Virus record (IMG/VR): IMGVR_UViG_3300025141_000380
Coordinates: 1-34,343 of that record
DNA from: a virus
DNA: 34,343 nt
Direction: 5' to 3' (one strand)
The notes beneath the pieces were generated by a model. The model searched no databases. It was not told where the DNA came from and saw only the letters and a list, made by a program, of their open reading frames with translations. A program made the position numbers and the translations under genes. Positions 9,105-15,261 of the stretch are shown here, piece after piece (position 1 is the first letter of the stretch; the number at the start of each line of letters is the position of its first letter).

Positions 9105-9385
9105 GCTGGACAGGATATGCGGCCTTTGTTGATATTGGCGACTTCGATGCGTGGCATGCGTCAGTAAAGAGCGCGCTGGGCTATCCCATTCAAAACGTCA
9201 ACTCCAGAACAGGCGAGCCCGTGCCTGGCGTGCTAACCACAGAGTATACGGAGCCCATCACGCATCCTTCTGACAGCCGTGTTATCTGCACCTTCTCACC
9301 CGCCTCCCAATACTCTGGCGCGACCATTACGCCACAGGAGGCGCTTGCTCAGGGCTTCTTCCCGGACCCACCACCGCCTGGATGA
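9101..9385 (+). CDS. Small protein coupled to the fibre gene, unknown function
   Basis: A 94-aa protein. The ATG at 9101 overlaps the fibre stop (ATGA). It starts with a Trp/Tyr-containing stretch, has a predicted beta/alpha middle and ends in a PDPPPPG tail that echoes the PPPPGGGP linker of the preceding fibre protein. No domain was recognised. Placement suggests a fibre chaperone or small receptor-binding partner. Confidence 0.65.
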   Translation: MSWTGYAAFVDIGDFDAWHASVKSALGYPIQNVNSRTGEPVPGVLTTEYTEPITHPSDSRVICTFSPASQYSGATITPQEALAQGFFPDPPPPG

Positions 9386-9388
9386 TAG

Positions 9389-9754
9389 ATGCCTCTCGAC
9401 CTAGACGACGACTGCTCGACTATCAGGACGGACCCATTCCGCGCGCTGACCTTCAAGATCTTGGCAGCCGGGGCGGTCCCCCTCATTGGCGCAGCGATCG
9501 CCATCTATGTACAAAGCTCTCTGCACGCAGCAGAGATTGACCGCATCCAGGTGGACGTAGCGGAGCACGCCGCTGCACCAGTACACCAGGAGGCCGAGCG
9601 CGGGCTAGCGGAACTGCGCGGCGAGATAGCGGGACTGCGAGCCGACCTTCAGGCAAACGAGAGAGTGAACCAAGCGAAGCTCGAAAGCATCGCGGAACGA
9701 CTTGGGCGCATTGAAAGCAGTGTGACCCGAAGGAGGAGGACCAATGGAGATTAG
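9389..9754 (+). CDS. Membrane-anchored coiled-coil protein of the lysis cassette (i-spanin- or holin-accessory-like)
   Basis: A 121-aa protein. A short acidic N-terminus is followed by one hydrophobic span at about residues 23-45 (ILAAGAVPLIGAAIAIYV) and a long charged helix (about 50-110) ending in a basic RRRR patch. One membrane span plus a periplasmic coiled coil is the plan of inner-membrane spanins and of XhlA-type accessory proteins. The following genes are a two-span holin candidate and a lipoprotein, which supports a lysis role. The start has only a weak ribosome site in the short space after the previous stop. Confidence 0.55.
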   Translation: MPLDLDDDCSTIRTDPFRALTFKILAAGAVPLIGAAIAIYVQSSLHAAEIDRIQVDVAEHAAAPVHQEAERGLAELRGEIAGLRADLQANERVNQAKLESIAERLGRIESSVTRRRRTNGD

Positions 9755-9926
9755 TTGGCAAGGAGTCGTAGTAGCAGTGGCAGGGTTTGGGGCCGCTGCG
9801 GGCGTGTACATATGGGGAGGCGACGGTGGGGACACGATCGCCACTGCCATCGTCACGGGAATCCTGGGACTACTCATCCCTCACCCGGTGAGGCGTACCG
9901 CCAAAGAAGAAGCGGAAGAGGAATGA
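9744..9926 (+). CDS. Putative holin
   Basis: A 60-aa protein with two hydrophobic segments, about residues 7-25 (GVVVAVAGFGAAAGVYIWG) and 32-46, separated by a short polar GDGGD turn and followed by a basic and then acidic tail (RRTAKEEAEEE). This matches small two-span holins. AGGAGGAGG lies just upstream inside the preceding gene, an unusually strong ribosome site, and the gene overlaps both neighbours (11 bases before, 4 after). Membrane permeabilisation is inferred from topology and context. Confidence 0.6.
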   Translation: MEISWQGVVVAVAGFGAAAGVYIWGGDGGDTIATAIVTGILGLLIPHPVRRTAKEEAEEE

Positions 9927-10366
9927 GAACGGCCCTGTTCCTGCTCATCCTCCCGCTGCTCATCCTGGGGTGTCAACCACCGCAGGCCGCGCAGACGGCA
10001 CTTACCACCTGTGCCCATGCGCTGGTGGCTGTCGATGACGTTGTGGCCCCCGCCTACGCATCTGACCATGCCGGTGCGCTGGAGGATTCAGAGACTCAGG
10101 AGGAGTACGACGCTGCGATGCAGACGTGGAACAGTGTCGAGGAGGGTATGCGTGTCACGAGACAGGCCCTCCTTAGCGCCCAGGACGCCCTCAATGCCTG
10201 GCAAGCGTCTGCAACCGAGGCGACGTTCCGCGCATCCCTTCCGGCGCTCTTAGGGGCTCTGAGGGGATTGCTGGACCTTCTCATGGTAGCCCAGGTAGAT
10301 GTACCAACCGAGCTTCACGAGGCTCTTGGCCTGGTGACAGCGTTTCTGGAGGTGGAAGATGGCTGA
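9923..10366 (+). CDS. Phage lipoprotein in the lysis cassette (possible o-spanin)
   Basis: A 147-aa protein. Residues 1-17 form a lipoprotein signal with a lipobox-like LILGC (Cys17 as the acylated residue) followed by a QPPQ stretch. The mature part is helical and Ala/Leu-rich without further clear spans apart from a hydrophobic LLGALRGLLDLLMVAQV region. The ATG overlaps the holin stop (ATGA). A lipoprotein beside a single-span coiled-coil protein is the usual two-component spanin arrangement, but this one is long and helical for an o-spanin, so the role is uncertain. It implies an outer-membrane host. Confidence 0.6.
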   Translation: MRTALFLLILPLLILGCQPPQAAQTALTTCAHALVAVDDVVAPAYASDHAGALEDSETQEEYDAAMQTWNSVEEGMRVTRQALLSAQDALNAWQASATEATFRASLPALLGALRGLLDLLMVAQVDVPTELHEALGLVTAFLEVEDG

Positions 10367-10559
10367 TGGATGGGGAATCGTAGAGGGGATTCTGAAGGTG
10401 GCGTCTGCTTTGGTGGGCGCTATTCGACGTGGCGACCAGGAGACTGTGGACAGGGTGCTGCCGGATGAGCTGAAGATCTCTCTCCAGCGCGCCATCGCAG
10501 AAGCTGAAGCCGCTGAAAAGTTTGGGGACACTAAGCCCCGAGACACCGATGCGGTTTAG
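10359..10559 (+). CDS. Small lysis-region protein, unknown function
   Basis: A 66-aa protein. The ATG sits inside the end of the lipoprotein gene, with GGAGGTGG just upstream. Residues 5-22 form an amphipathic helix (GIVEGILKVASALVGAIRR) that could lie on or cross a membrane, followed by a charged helix. Similar small proteins occur between holins and endolysins, but no family was recognised. The endolysin start overlaps its end by 11 bases. Confidence 0.55.
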   Translation: MADGWGIVEGILKVASALVGAIRRGDQETVDRVLPDELKISLQRAIAEAEAAEKFGDTKPRDTDAV

Positions 10560-11460
10560 GTATGGCGACAAAGGCGAGGATGTGCAGCGAATGCAGCAGA
10601 CTCTTGTCGATTGGGGGTATGAGTTGCGATACGGGGCGGATGGTCACCTTGGCGATGAGACCTGGCTGGCTTTGCAGACGTTCTCTCGCGCTGAACTCAA
10701 CGCCTGGGCACCGGAGGTTCCAGAAGGAACTGTCTCCGCTCTCCTTCAAGACGTACCGGTTCCTGCGCCTGACCCTGGACCGGTGCCGGACCCAGAGTCG
10801 GTTGTCGAAGTAATCGACCTGCGCTCTGAGCAGTCAGACCCGGCGCCCAAGAGCAAGGTCTCCGGCGGTCGCACGGTGCTGCGGGCGCCCCGCAACGTGA
10901 CCGGCATCGTTCTGCATCAGACAGCCACCAACTACGGGGTGAGCGAGCACCAGGTCAGGGCCGCCGGAGGAGACGCGGACCTCGCCCTACAGCGCAGGGC
11001 TCTCAATGTGGCTTGCCACGCGATGGCCTTCCGCAAAGGGTGGGTGGTTCTTGCCAACGACCTTCGAGCTTACAGCTACCATGCCAACTCGCTGTGCGCT
11101 GTGGGGCTAGGTTTGGAGGTCGAGGGATCTTACCCCGGACTCCTCAATGCCCCGACAGCCACCACCTGGGGAGGAGGCCCCACCGAGCTGACGCAGGAGA
11201 CAATCGAGGCTGCAAGAGAGGGCATCCGCACCCTTACGGAGAAGGGGCGCGCTATGGGTATGCCAATTGAATACCTGTGGGCTCATCGTCAATCGGCTGG
11301 GCGCAGCCGCAGGTCAGACCCAGGAGAAGGACTGTGGCGCGCCGTGGTGCTTGACTATGCCGTGCCCGTGCTCGGTCTCAAGACACAGCCCAGGAGGACC
11401 TTCGGCGACGGGCTGCCCATCCCTCTAGAGTGGGACCCCGACGGCAAGGGCAGCTACTGA
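10549..11460 (+). CDS. Endolysin: N-acetylmuramoyl-L-alanine amidase with peptidoglycan-binding domain
   Basis: A 303-aa protein. Residues about 4-65 form a PG_binding_1-type helical domain (GDKGEDVQRMQQTL, DGHLGDETW). Residues 68-105 are a Pro/Asp-rich linker, and about 112-275 an Amidase_2 (AmpD/T7 lysozyme-type) domain. Probable zinc ligands are His123 (GIVLHQTATN), His246 (WAHRQSAGR) and Asp257 (SDPGEGLW); the spacing of the last two resembles AmpD. It would cut the amide bond between MurNAc and L-Ala during host lysis. No signal peptide is present, so export through the upstream holin is expected. The ATG at 10549 is chosen because the PG-binding domain starts right there; the longer frame overlaps the previous gene further. 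Confidence 0.9.
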   Translation: MRFRYGDKGEDVQRMQQTLVDWGYELRYGADGHLGDETWLALQTFSRAELNAWAPEVPEGTVSALLQDVPVPAPDPGPVPDPESVVEVIDLRSEQSDPAPKSKVSGGRTVLRAPRNVTGIVLHQTATNYGVSEHQVRAAGGDADLALQRRALNVACHAMAFRKGWVVLANDLRAYSYHANSLCAVGLGLEVEGSYPGLLNAPTATTWGGGPTELTQETIEAAREGIRTLTEKGRAMGMPIEYLWAHRQSAGRSRRSDPGEGLWRAVVLDYAVPVLGLKTQPRRTFGDGLPIPLEWDPDGKGSY

Positions 11461-11675
11461 TGCCCGTTCGTGTTGCCAAGAGCGGGGACAAGTTCCGCGT
11501 AGTGGAAGCAGACACTGGCGCAGTAGCGACCAACGCAGCCGGAACCGCCGTGGATGGTGGAGGCCACACCTCCAAAGGCAAGGCGTCTGCTCAGGCGAGA
11601 GCAGTGAACGCCAGCCTGGAGGGAAAGAAGCGCGGCTTGGACCGAATCAGAAACTCCGCCAGAAGCGGTTCCTAG
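11460..11675 (+). CDS. Small basic late protein, unknown function
   Basis: A 71-aa protein starting in a TGATG junction with the endolysin stop. It has a beta-like N-terminus (MPVRVAKSGDKFRVV) and then a Gly/Lys/Ala-rich helix with a SKGKASAQARAVNASL pattern common in very small phage proteins at the end of lysis or packaging modules. It is basic, with no membrane span. It is the last rightward gene, and its final 29 bases overlap the end of the convergent leftward gene at 11647. Confidence 0.6.
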   Translation: MPVRVAKSGDKFRVVEADTGAVATNAAGTAVDGGGHTSKGKASAQARAVNASLEGKKRGLDRIRNSARSGS

Positions 11676-12165
11676 GGCGGAAGTTGCACCGGATGGAAGT
11701 CCAGTCAGACGGCGCCCCATCTTGCACTGAGCCGAAGTGATTCGCTCCAGGGCATGGGTTCTCTGTCTCCCCCCGGCTCCACTCCTGAACGAACGCCTTC
11801 ACCCTCTGCCACTTGGGGAGCAGGCTTTCCCACGGCCATGCCCGAGGCATTCCCCTGGGCCGCTCGTCCCCGTCGAGGTTGGTGACCCAAGGGCGGCGCC
11901 CCACGCGCAGAGGCGCGCTGTACTGCCACACCAACCGAGCGAAGCTCATGTACCTGCCAGCCACACGCATCTGGTGGAAGCGGCGAGAGTATACCCACGC
12001 GATCGCAGCGCACTCTCCGGTATCCGCAGAGTCAAACCCAGCCTCGGCCACACACGATCGAGCAAGGTTCAGGGCCGCAGTGTCAGTCCATTCATCAGTT
12101 GGGATCGGCGGCTGCGCCAGAGCCATCGATGGAGCCAAAGACAAGATCAAAATCATCCGCACCAT
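11647..12165 (-). CDS. Secreted lysozyme/SleB-like protein
   Basis: A 172-aa protein with a cleavable signal (MVRMILILSLAPSMALA, then QPP). The mature part resembles a phage family with a lysozyme-like fold: helix with AEAGFDSADTGECAAIAW, later NPCPGANHFGS, and a C-terminal RPRNRFWR. Four cysteines are present, two of which could pair in the periplasm. The ATG at 12165 has GGAG six bases upstream. It lies 71 bases inside the end of the exonuclease gene and is the last gene of the leftward recombination operon, not part of the rightward lysis cassette. The murein-hydrolase role is a weak inference; a periplasmic protein acting on entry or superinfection is possible. Confidence 0.5.
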   Translation of the reverse strand: MVRMILILSLAPSMALAQPPIPTDEWTDTAALNLARSCVAEAGFDSADTGECAAIAWVYSRRFHQMRVAGRYMSFARLVWQYSAPLRVGRRPWVTNLDGDERPRGMPRAWPWESLLPKWQRVKAFVQEWSRGETENPCPGANHFGSVQDGAPSDWTSIRCNFRPRNRFWRSF

Positions 12166-12949
12166 TGACAACTCCCGTGTTCAGTTCCGCCATAGTTTTC
12201 TCAGGTGGATGTAACGTAATAGCATCCTGCTCGATAAGCGGCCAGATATCGTCAGCAAAACAGCGCGCGAGCTCCCGGAGCCCACGGTGCATGATGCGGG
12301 TGCCCGCCTCGACGTAGTCGTCGTCGAGCCACACCACCTGACAGCGGTGTGGGAACCTCTTCTCTGACACAATGAGGGGGTGCTTTGTGTCGTGATGCCC
12401 CGAGGCGGCACGAACAAAGGCGGCCTGAACGTGGTACTTGAAGTCCTCCACGCTGTACTTGAAGCGACTCAGATTTTCGCACGTCTTCAGGTCTGGGGCG
12501 CACCGAGTCTTCTCGCACCACCAGTCGGGGCGCGCTTGAATGCCGGGGAGCCCCTCGTACTTCTCTCGGAACACCACCTGCTCCTCCGATCGCTCGATAA
12601 GCGACCACGCGCTGGGATGTTTGCGGATGTTGTCGATCCCGTAGGTGAAGAACGAGCGGTCAGCAGGGCTGACGATGAGCTTCCCGCTGTTCTCCTCCTT
12701 GAACGCAATGCCAGCCTTCGTGTTCAGCTTGAGACCGTCAGGGACGAACGCGAGCTCTACCCGCCCGCAGAGCGCGTCTTCAAAATCAGACCCGCGCCTC
12801 ATGGACGGGGTTTGCTTCATCTTGTAGACGCGGTCCACATACAGGAGCTTGTACGCGTAGTACCCCTGCGTGATCGCCGTCTTGAACTTGGAAGAGCTGA
12901 CGTCGTCCCGAGCGTGGTACTCCTCCATCGTGTCCGTCTCGACTCTCAT
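12095..12949 (-). CDS. RecE-like PDDEXK 5'-3' exonuclease
   Basis: A 284-aa protein. It carries the ordered motifs of the RecE/DUF3799 nuclease group: GSDFEDAL at 53-60 (Glu57), RPDWW at 140-144 (Asp142), PDLKT at 152-156 (Asp153 and Lys155, the D-x-K metal site), then KYHVQAAF at 171-178. Such enzymes resect double-stranded ends to give 3' overhangs for an annealing protein. The annealing candidate and a small SSB-like protein are encoded immediately upstream in the same operon. The ATG overlaps the preceding stop by 4 bases (ATGA). The acidic C-terminus (GADDFDLVFGS) overlaps the start of the secreted protein gene. Confidence 0.8.
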   Translation of the reverse strand: MRVETDTMEEYHARDDVSSSKFKTAITQGYYAYKLLYVDRVYKMKQTPSMRRGSDFEDALCGRVELAFVPDGLKLNTKAGIAFKEENSGKLIVSPADRSFFTYGIDNIRKHPSAWSLIERSEEQVVFREKYEGLPGIQARPDWWCEKTRCAPDLKTCENLSRFKYSVEDFKYHVQAAFVRAASGHHDTKHPLIVSEKRFPHRCQVVWLDDDYVEAGTRIMHRGLRELARCFADDIWPLIEQDAITLHPPEKTMAELNTGVVNGADDFDLVFGSIDGSGAAADPN

Positions 12950-13332
12950 ATGCCAGCAAGCTCGTTGACGAAGTCGTCGTCGAAATCGGCGTCGGAAATA
13001 CCTTCAGGCTTGGGCTCATGCACTCTCTGCTCCTCCATCCAGTTCAAGTAGATGTTGACGTAGTGCGCCCCGTCTTTGCCGGTGGTGATTATGTTATCCA
13101 AAACGAACGCAGCCAGACCGTTCCCGCCGTCCGCTGCGTCGATGACGCGGTCGAGCACCTCGCGTGAAACCGGCAAGATGCCCGCGAGGTCCTTATCTAT
13201 CCGAAGACCGGGCCTCGTCTCACCGTCGTTTATCCAAGCCGCGCCCAGCGTCTGCACCTGGCCCGTCTCCTTGTTCTTTGCAGTCATCCTAATGTCTGGC
13301 CTGCGCGCCTTCCCTCTATTCTCAAAAGACAT
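12946..13332 (-). CDS. Small single-strand-binding-like protein of the recombination operon
   Basis: A 128-aa protein. The ATG at 13332 is chosen because the product then starts MSFENRG and overlaps the previous gene by only 11 bases; the longer frame adds 25 residues that are out-of-frame coding sequence of the annealing gene. The body is basic, then beta-rich, with aromatic residues (AAWINDGETRPG, AHYVNIYLNW). The C-terminus is very acidic (ISDADFDDDFVNELAGI), like the acidic tails of phage SSB proteins that recruit partners. The position between annealing protein and exonuclease supports ssDNA binding. The function is inferred; no family was firmly recognised. Confidence 0.6.
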   Translation of the reverse strand: MSFENRGKARRPDIRMTAKNKETGQVQTLGAAWINDGETRPGLRIDKDLAGILPVSREVLDRVIDAADGGNGLAAFVLDNIITTGKDGAHYVNIYLNWMEEQRVHEPKPEGISDADFDDDFVNELAGI

Positions 13333-14167
13333 CAAACACCACCTCTGGCTCTTCGCCGTTGATTTGACTGGGAGCAGCATGGAGGTTCCCGTGACTGCGC
13401 CAGTCATCCATTGATGCCCTGGTCACCCAGAGCTTTACTTCCTTTGGCCCCGCACCCCACCGTGAGACGCAGCGAACAATCCGCTTCAGCAACTCCATCT
13501 TCATTTCGCCGGGAAGCTCGCGCACGCGAGGCCCTCGGTCGAATGCCCAGTGCGCCACCGCTCCCAGGGTTCTCATCTGCGCTAGCTCGTCAATGAGCGT
13601 CGCGGCTTCCTCGACCTGGCCTGGGGAGCGCGAGTCCTCGGGCGTCGGCTCTTGGTATCCATCGCCGTCACCCTCCTCAAAAGGGACACCCTTCATCTCG
13701 GCCACAGACTCAACCTCGGTCTCGTCCATCAGGCCACCGAGACCAGTCATCGAAAGAGTGACGCGCCTCTTCGCCTTGGTCACCGCCTTGAGAATCGCGT
13801 TGCCCCTGTTCTCACCGACGAGCCCCTTTATCTGGGCGAAGCCCACGTCGCTGTCGCTGCGCCCACGCTTGTCAGTCGCCACTACGGTGACAAGCCACAG
13901 GCCACCGTCCTCGCGCTGGTCAGTGATCTCAATCGAGATGCCGTGGATGTTGCGGAGCTGCTCGGCACAACTCTTGTTCGCGTACAACCTGAGCTGCCCA
14001 CTGAGCTTCAGATAGCGGAATGGCTGAAGCATTGGCTGTAGCCCCGTCGCCTCGCACAGCCTCACATAGTATTCGTTTCGCTGCCGAGCAGACAGTCTGC
14101 TTAGGTCACCTTCGGCCAGGATCGAACTGATGGCGTCCGCCTTTATGGTCTGCGTAATCTCGCTCAC
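13322..14167 (-). CDS. RecT/Rad52-type ssDNA-annealing recombinase candidate
   Basis: A 281-aa protein. The GTG at 14167 is preferred: GGGAGGA lies 5 bases upstream and it overlaps the 49-aa gene in GTGA. The first 170 residues match a widespread phage pattern: LSARQRNEYYVRLCEATGL, then PFRYLKLSGQLRLYA, then CAEQLRNIHGISIE, a GRSDSDVG turn, and KAVTKAKRRVTLSMTGLG, ending with DETEVESV. I associate this with phage annealing proteins encoded near RecE-like nucleases. A variable acidic linker and a helical C-terminal domain follow. It would coat resected 3' ends and pair them with homologous DNA in recombination-dependent replication. Confidence 0.65.
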   Translation of the reverse strand: MSEITQTIKADAISSILAEGDLSRLSARQRNEYYVRLCEATGLQPMLQPFRYLKLSGQLRLYANKSCAEQLRNIHGISIEITDQREDGGLWLVTVVATDKRGRSDSDVGFAQIKGLVGENRGNAILKAVTKAKRRVTLSMTGLGGLMDETEVESVAEMKGVPFEEGDGDGYQEPTPEDSRSPGQVEEAATLIDELAQMRTLGAVAHWAFDRGPRVRELPGEMKMELLKRIVRCVSRWGAGPKEVKLWVTRASMDDWRSHGNLHAAPSQINGEEPEVVFDVF

Positions 14168-14313
14168 GTCATCCTCCCGCCCGCCGCTTCGTACAGCCGG
14201 CTCATCAAGTGATCGATCATATCGTCCGCCTGTGTCACTGGGCGGCGCTTGTCGGCCACCCACCGCTCACAGCAGGCAATGAGGAGTAAAATCTCCGGTC
14301 TTGAGAGCGTCAT
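14164..14313 (-). CDS. 49-aa protein upstream of the annealing gene
   Basis: A short gene read directly from the sequence. ATG at 14313, stop TGA at 14166-14164, product beginning MTLSRPEILLLIACCERW. The GGGAAGA leader seen before many leftward genes lies at 14317-14323, and the stop overlaps the GTG of the annealing gene (GTGA), so it looks like a genuine coupled gene. It is helical with a Cys pair. Function unknown. Confidence 0.6.
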   Translation of the reverse strand: MTLSRPEILLLIACCERWVADKRRPVTQADDMIDHLMSRLYEAAGGRMT

Positions 14314-14464
14314 ATGTCTTCCCTTCTCGGTGCGCCTTTGCAATCGTGCTCACCACATGGTCGGCCTGCCCCAGGCGGAGACTTCTTTTGCTCCGCTCGA
14401 GCCGACCGATTAGATCGTTCAGTACCCGTACCACGCTAATCTGCTCAAGTCTAGACATTTTCAT
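14267..14464 (-). CDS. First gene of the leftward recombination operon, unknown
   Basis: A 65-aa basic helical protein (VVRVLNDLIGRLERSKRSL near residues 11-29). Its ATG at 14464 has no good ribosome site; a second ATG lies two codons in. It overlaps the following 49-aa gene by 47 bases, which is unusual, so either the start or the gene itself could be wrong. It lies only 46 bases from the divergent regulator gene. A small DNA-binding or regulatory role is possible but unsupported. Confidence 0.45.
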   Translation of the reverse strand: MKMSRLEQISVVRVLNDLIGRLERSKRSLRLGQADHVVSTIAKAHREGKTYDALKTGDFTPHCLL

Positions 14465-14510
14465 TGTACTCTGATCGCCATTGGGTTAGATAGATGGGAG
14501 GAGGAAAGCT
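14465..14510. promoter_or_regulatory. 46-bp divergent intergenic space
   Basis: This is the only non-coding DNA between the leftward recombination operon and the rightward regulator/replication operon. It holds the strong GGGAGGAGGAAAG ribosome site of the regulator. No clear -10/-35 pair or palindrome is visible, so promoters probably extend into the flanking genes. The regulator encoded next door is the natural candidate to bind here. Confidence 0.4.
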
Positions 14511-14783
14511 ATGACGTTAAGTTCAGAAGAGTGGAGAACCCTGATTGCTGCGCGGATAAGGGATGCTCGCCGCGATTCCGGGTTCAGTCAAAATACACTA
14601 GCGGTCGCTTTGGGTCTACACCCGATGACCGTTTCAAAGTGGGAGCGGTGCCTGGTGACCCCGTCGATCGAATCTTTCGTGGACGTGGAGCGCGTGCTCG
14701 GGGTTCGGAAAGAGTGGCTGCTAACCGGCGAGGGGAGCATGAAGAAAGGGGACGGCAATGAAACAACTCAGCTTGCTGGATGA
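14511..14783 (+). CDS. XRE/Cro-family transcriptional regulator
   Basis: A 90-aa single-domain protein. Residues about 10-65 form the lambda-repressor-like helix-turn-helix: IRDARRDSGFSQNTLAVALG, then HPMTVSKWERCLVTPSIES, and EWLLTGEG as the fifth-helix end. There is no peptidase or oligomerisation domain, so it is Cro-like, or a repressor not cleaved by RecA. It is preceded by GGGAGGAGGAAAG and overlaps the next gene by 26 bases. It opens the replication operon and faces the recombination operon, so it likely controls one or both. The palindromes at 23938-24183 are another possible target. Confidence 0.85.
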   Translation: MTLSSEEWRTLIAARIRDARRDSGFSQNTLAVALGLHPMTVSKWERCLVTPSIESFVDVERVLGVRKEWLLTGEGSMKKGDGNETTQLAG

Positions 14784-15261
14784 GCCGGAGCCGGGGCTGG
14801 CGGTATCGCTTGAGTACTGCTCTCCGTCACTGCACTCAGCGAGACAGGCGGTCAAGGCAGGACGAGAGAGGGGCGTCGTGTGCCCCTGCTGCGACCAACT
14901 GGTCAAGGTATACAAGCGCCGCATCAATCTCCAGATGGCGAGAGCTGCTCTCTGGATGTCAAGGACACCCCCAGGACAGTTTGTGGACATGACCAAAGCT
15001 CCAGCCAGCATTGTCCGCAACCGAGAGTACAGCCGGCTGGCCCTCTGGGAGCTCGCCGAGGCTGAGCGCGGGAGAAACCACGCAGGGGCAAAGAAGGGCC
15101 GGTGGCGCCTGACAAAGGGTGGGCGCCTGTTCGTGGACAACGTGCTTCGCGTGCCCGAGTACATCCTGGTGCTCAACGGGAAGGTCATCGATGTTTCACG
15201 GGAAACAACGCACATAGGTCGCGTCAAAGGGTTTCACTTCATGGAGACCTGGGATGTCTAA
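14758..15261 (+). CDS. Zinc-knuckle / winged-helix-like phage protein
   Basis: A 167-aa protein. A CPCC motif near residues 42-45 suggests a small zinc site. It is followed by VKVYKRRINLQMARAALW, then REYSRLALWELAEAE and WRLTKGGRLFVDN, a pattern shared with small phage proteins that look like winged-helix DNA binders. It lies between the XRE regulator and the initiator-like gene, with overlaps of 26 and 8 bases, so co-translation is likely. AAGGGG lies upstream of the ATG. A role in regulation or replication start is inferred from neighbours. Confidence 0.6.
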   Translation: MKQLSLLDEPEPGLAVSLEYCSPSLHSARQAVKAGRERGVVCPCCDQLVKVYKRRINLQMARAALWMSRTPPGQFVDMTKAPASIVRNREYSRLALWELAEAERGRNHAGAKKGRWRLTKGGRLFVDNVLRVPEYILVLNGKVIDVSRETTHIGRVKGFHFMETWDV

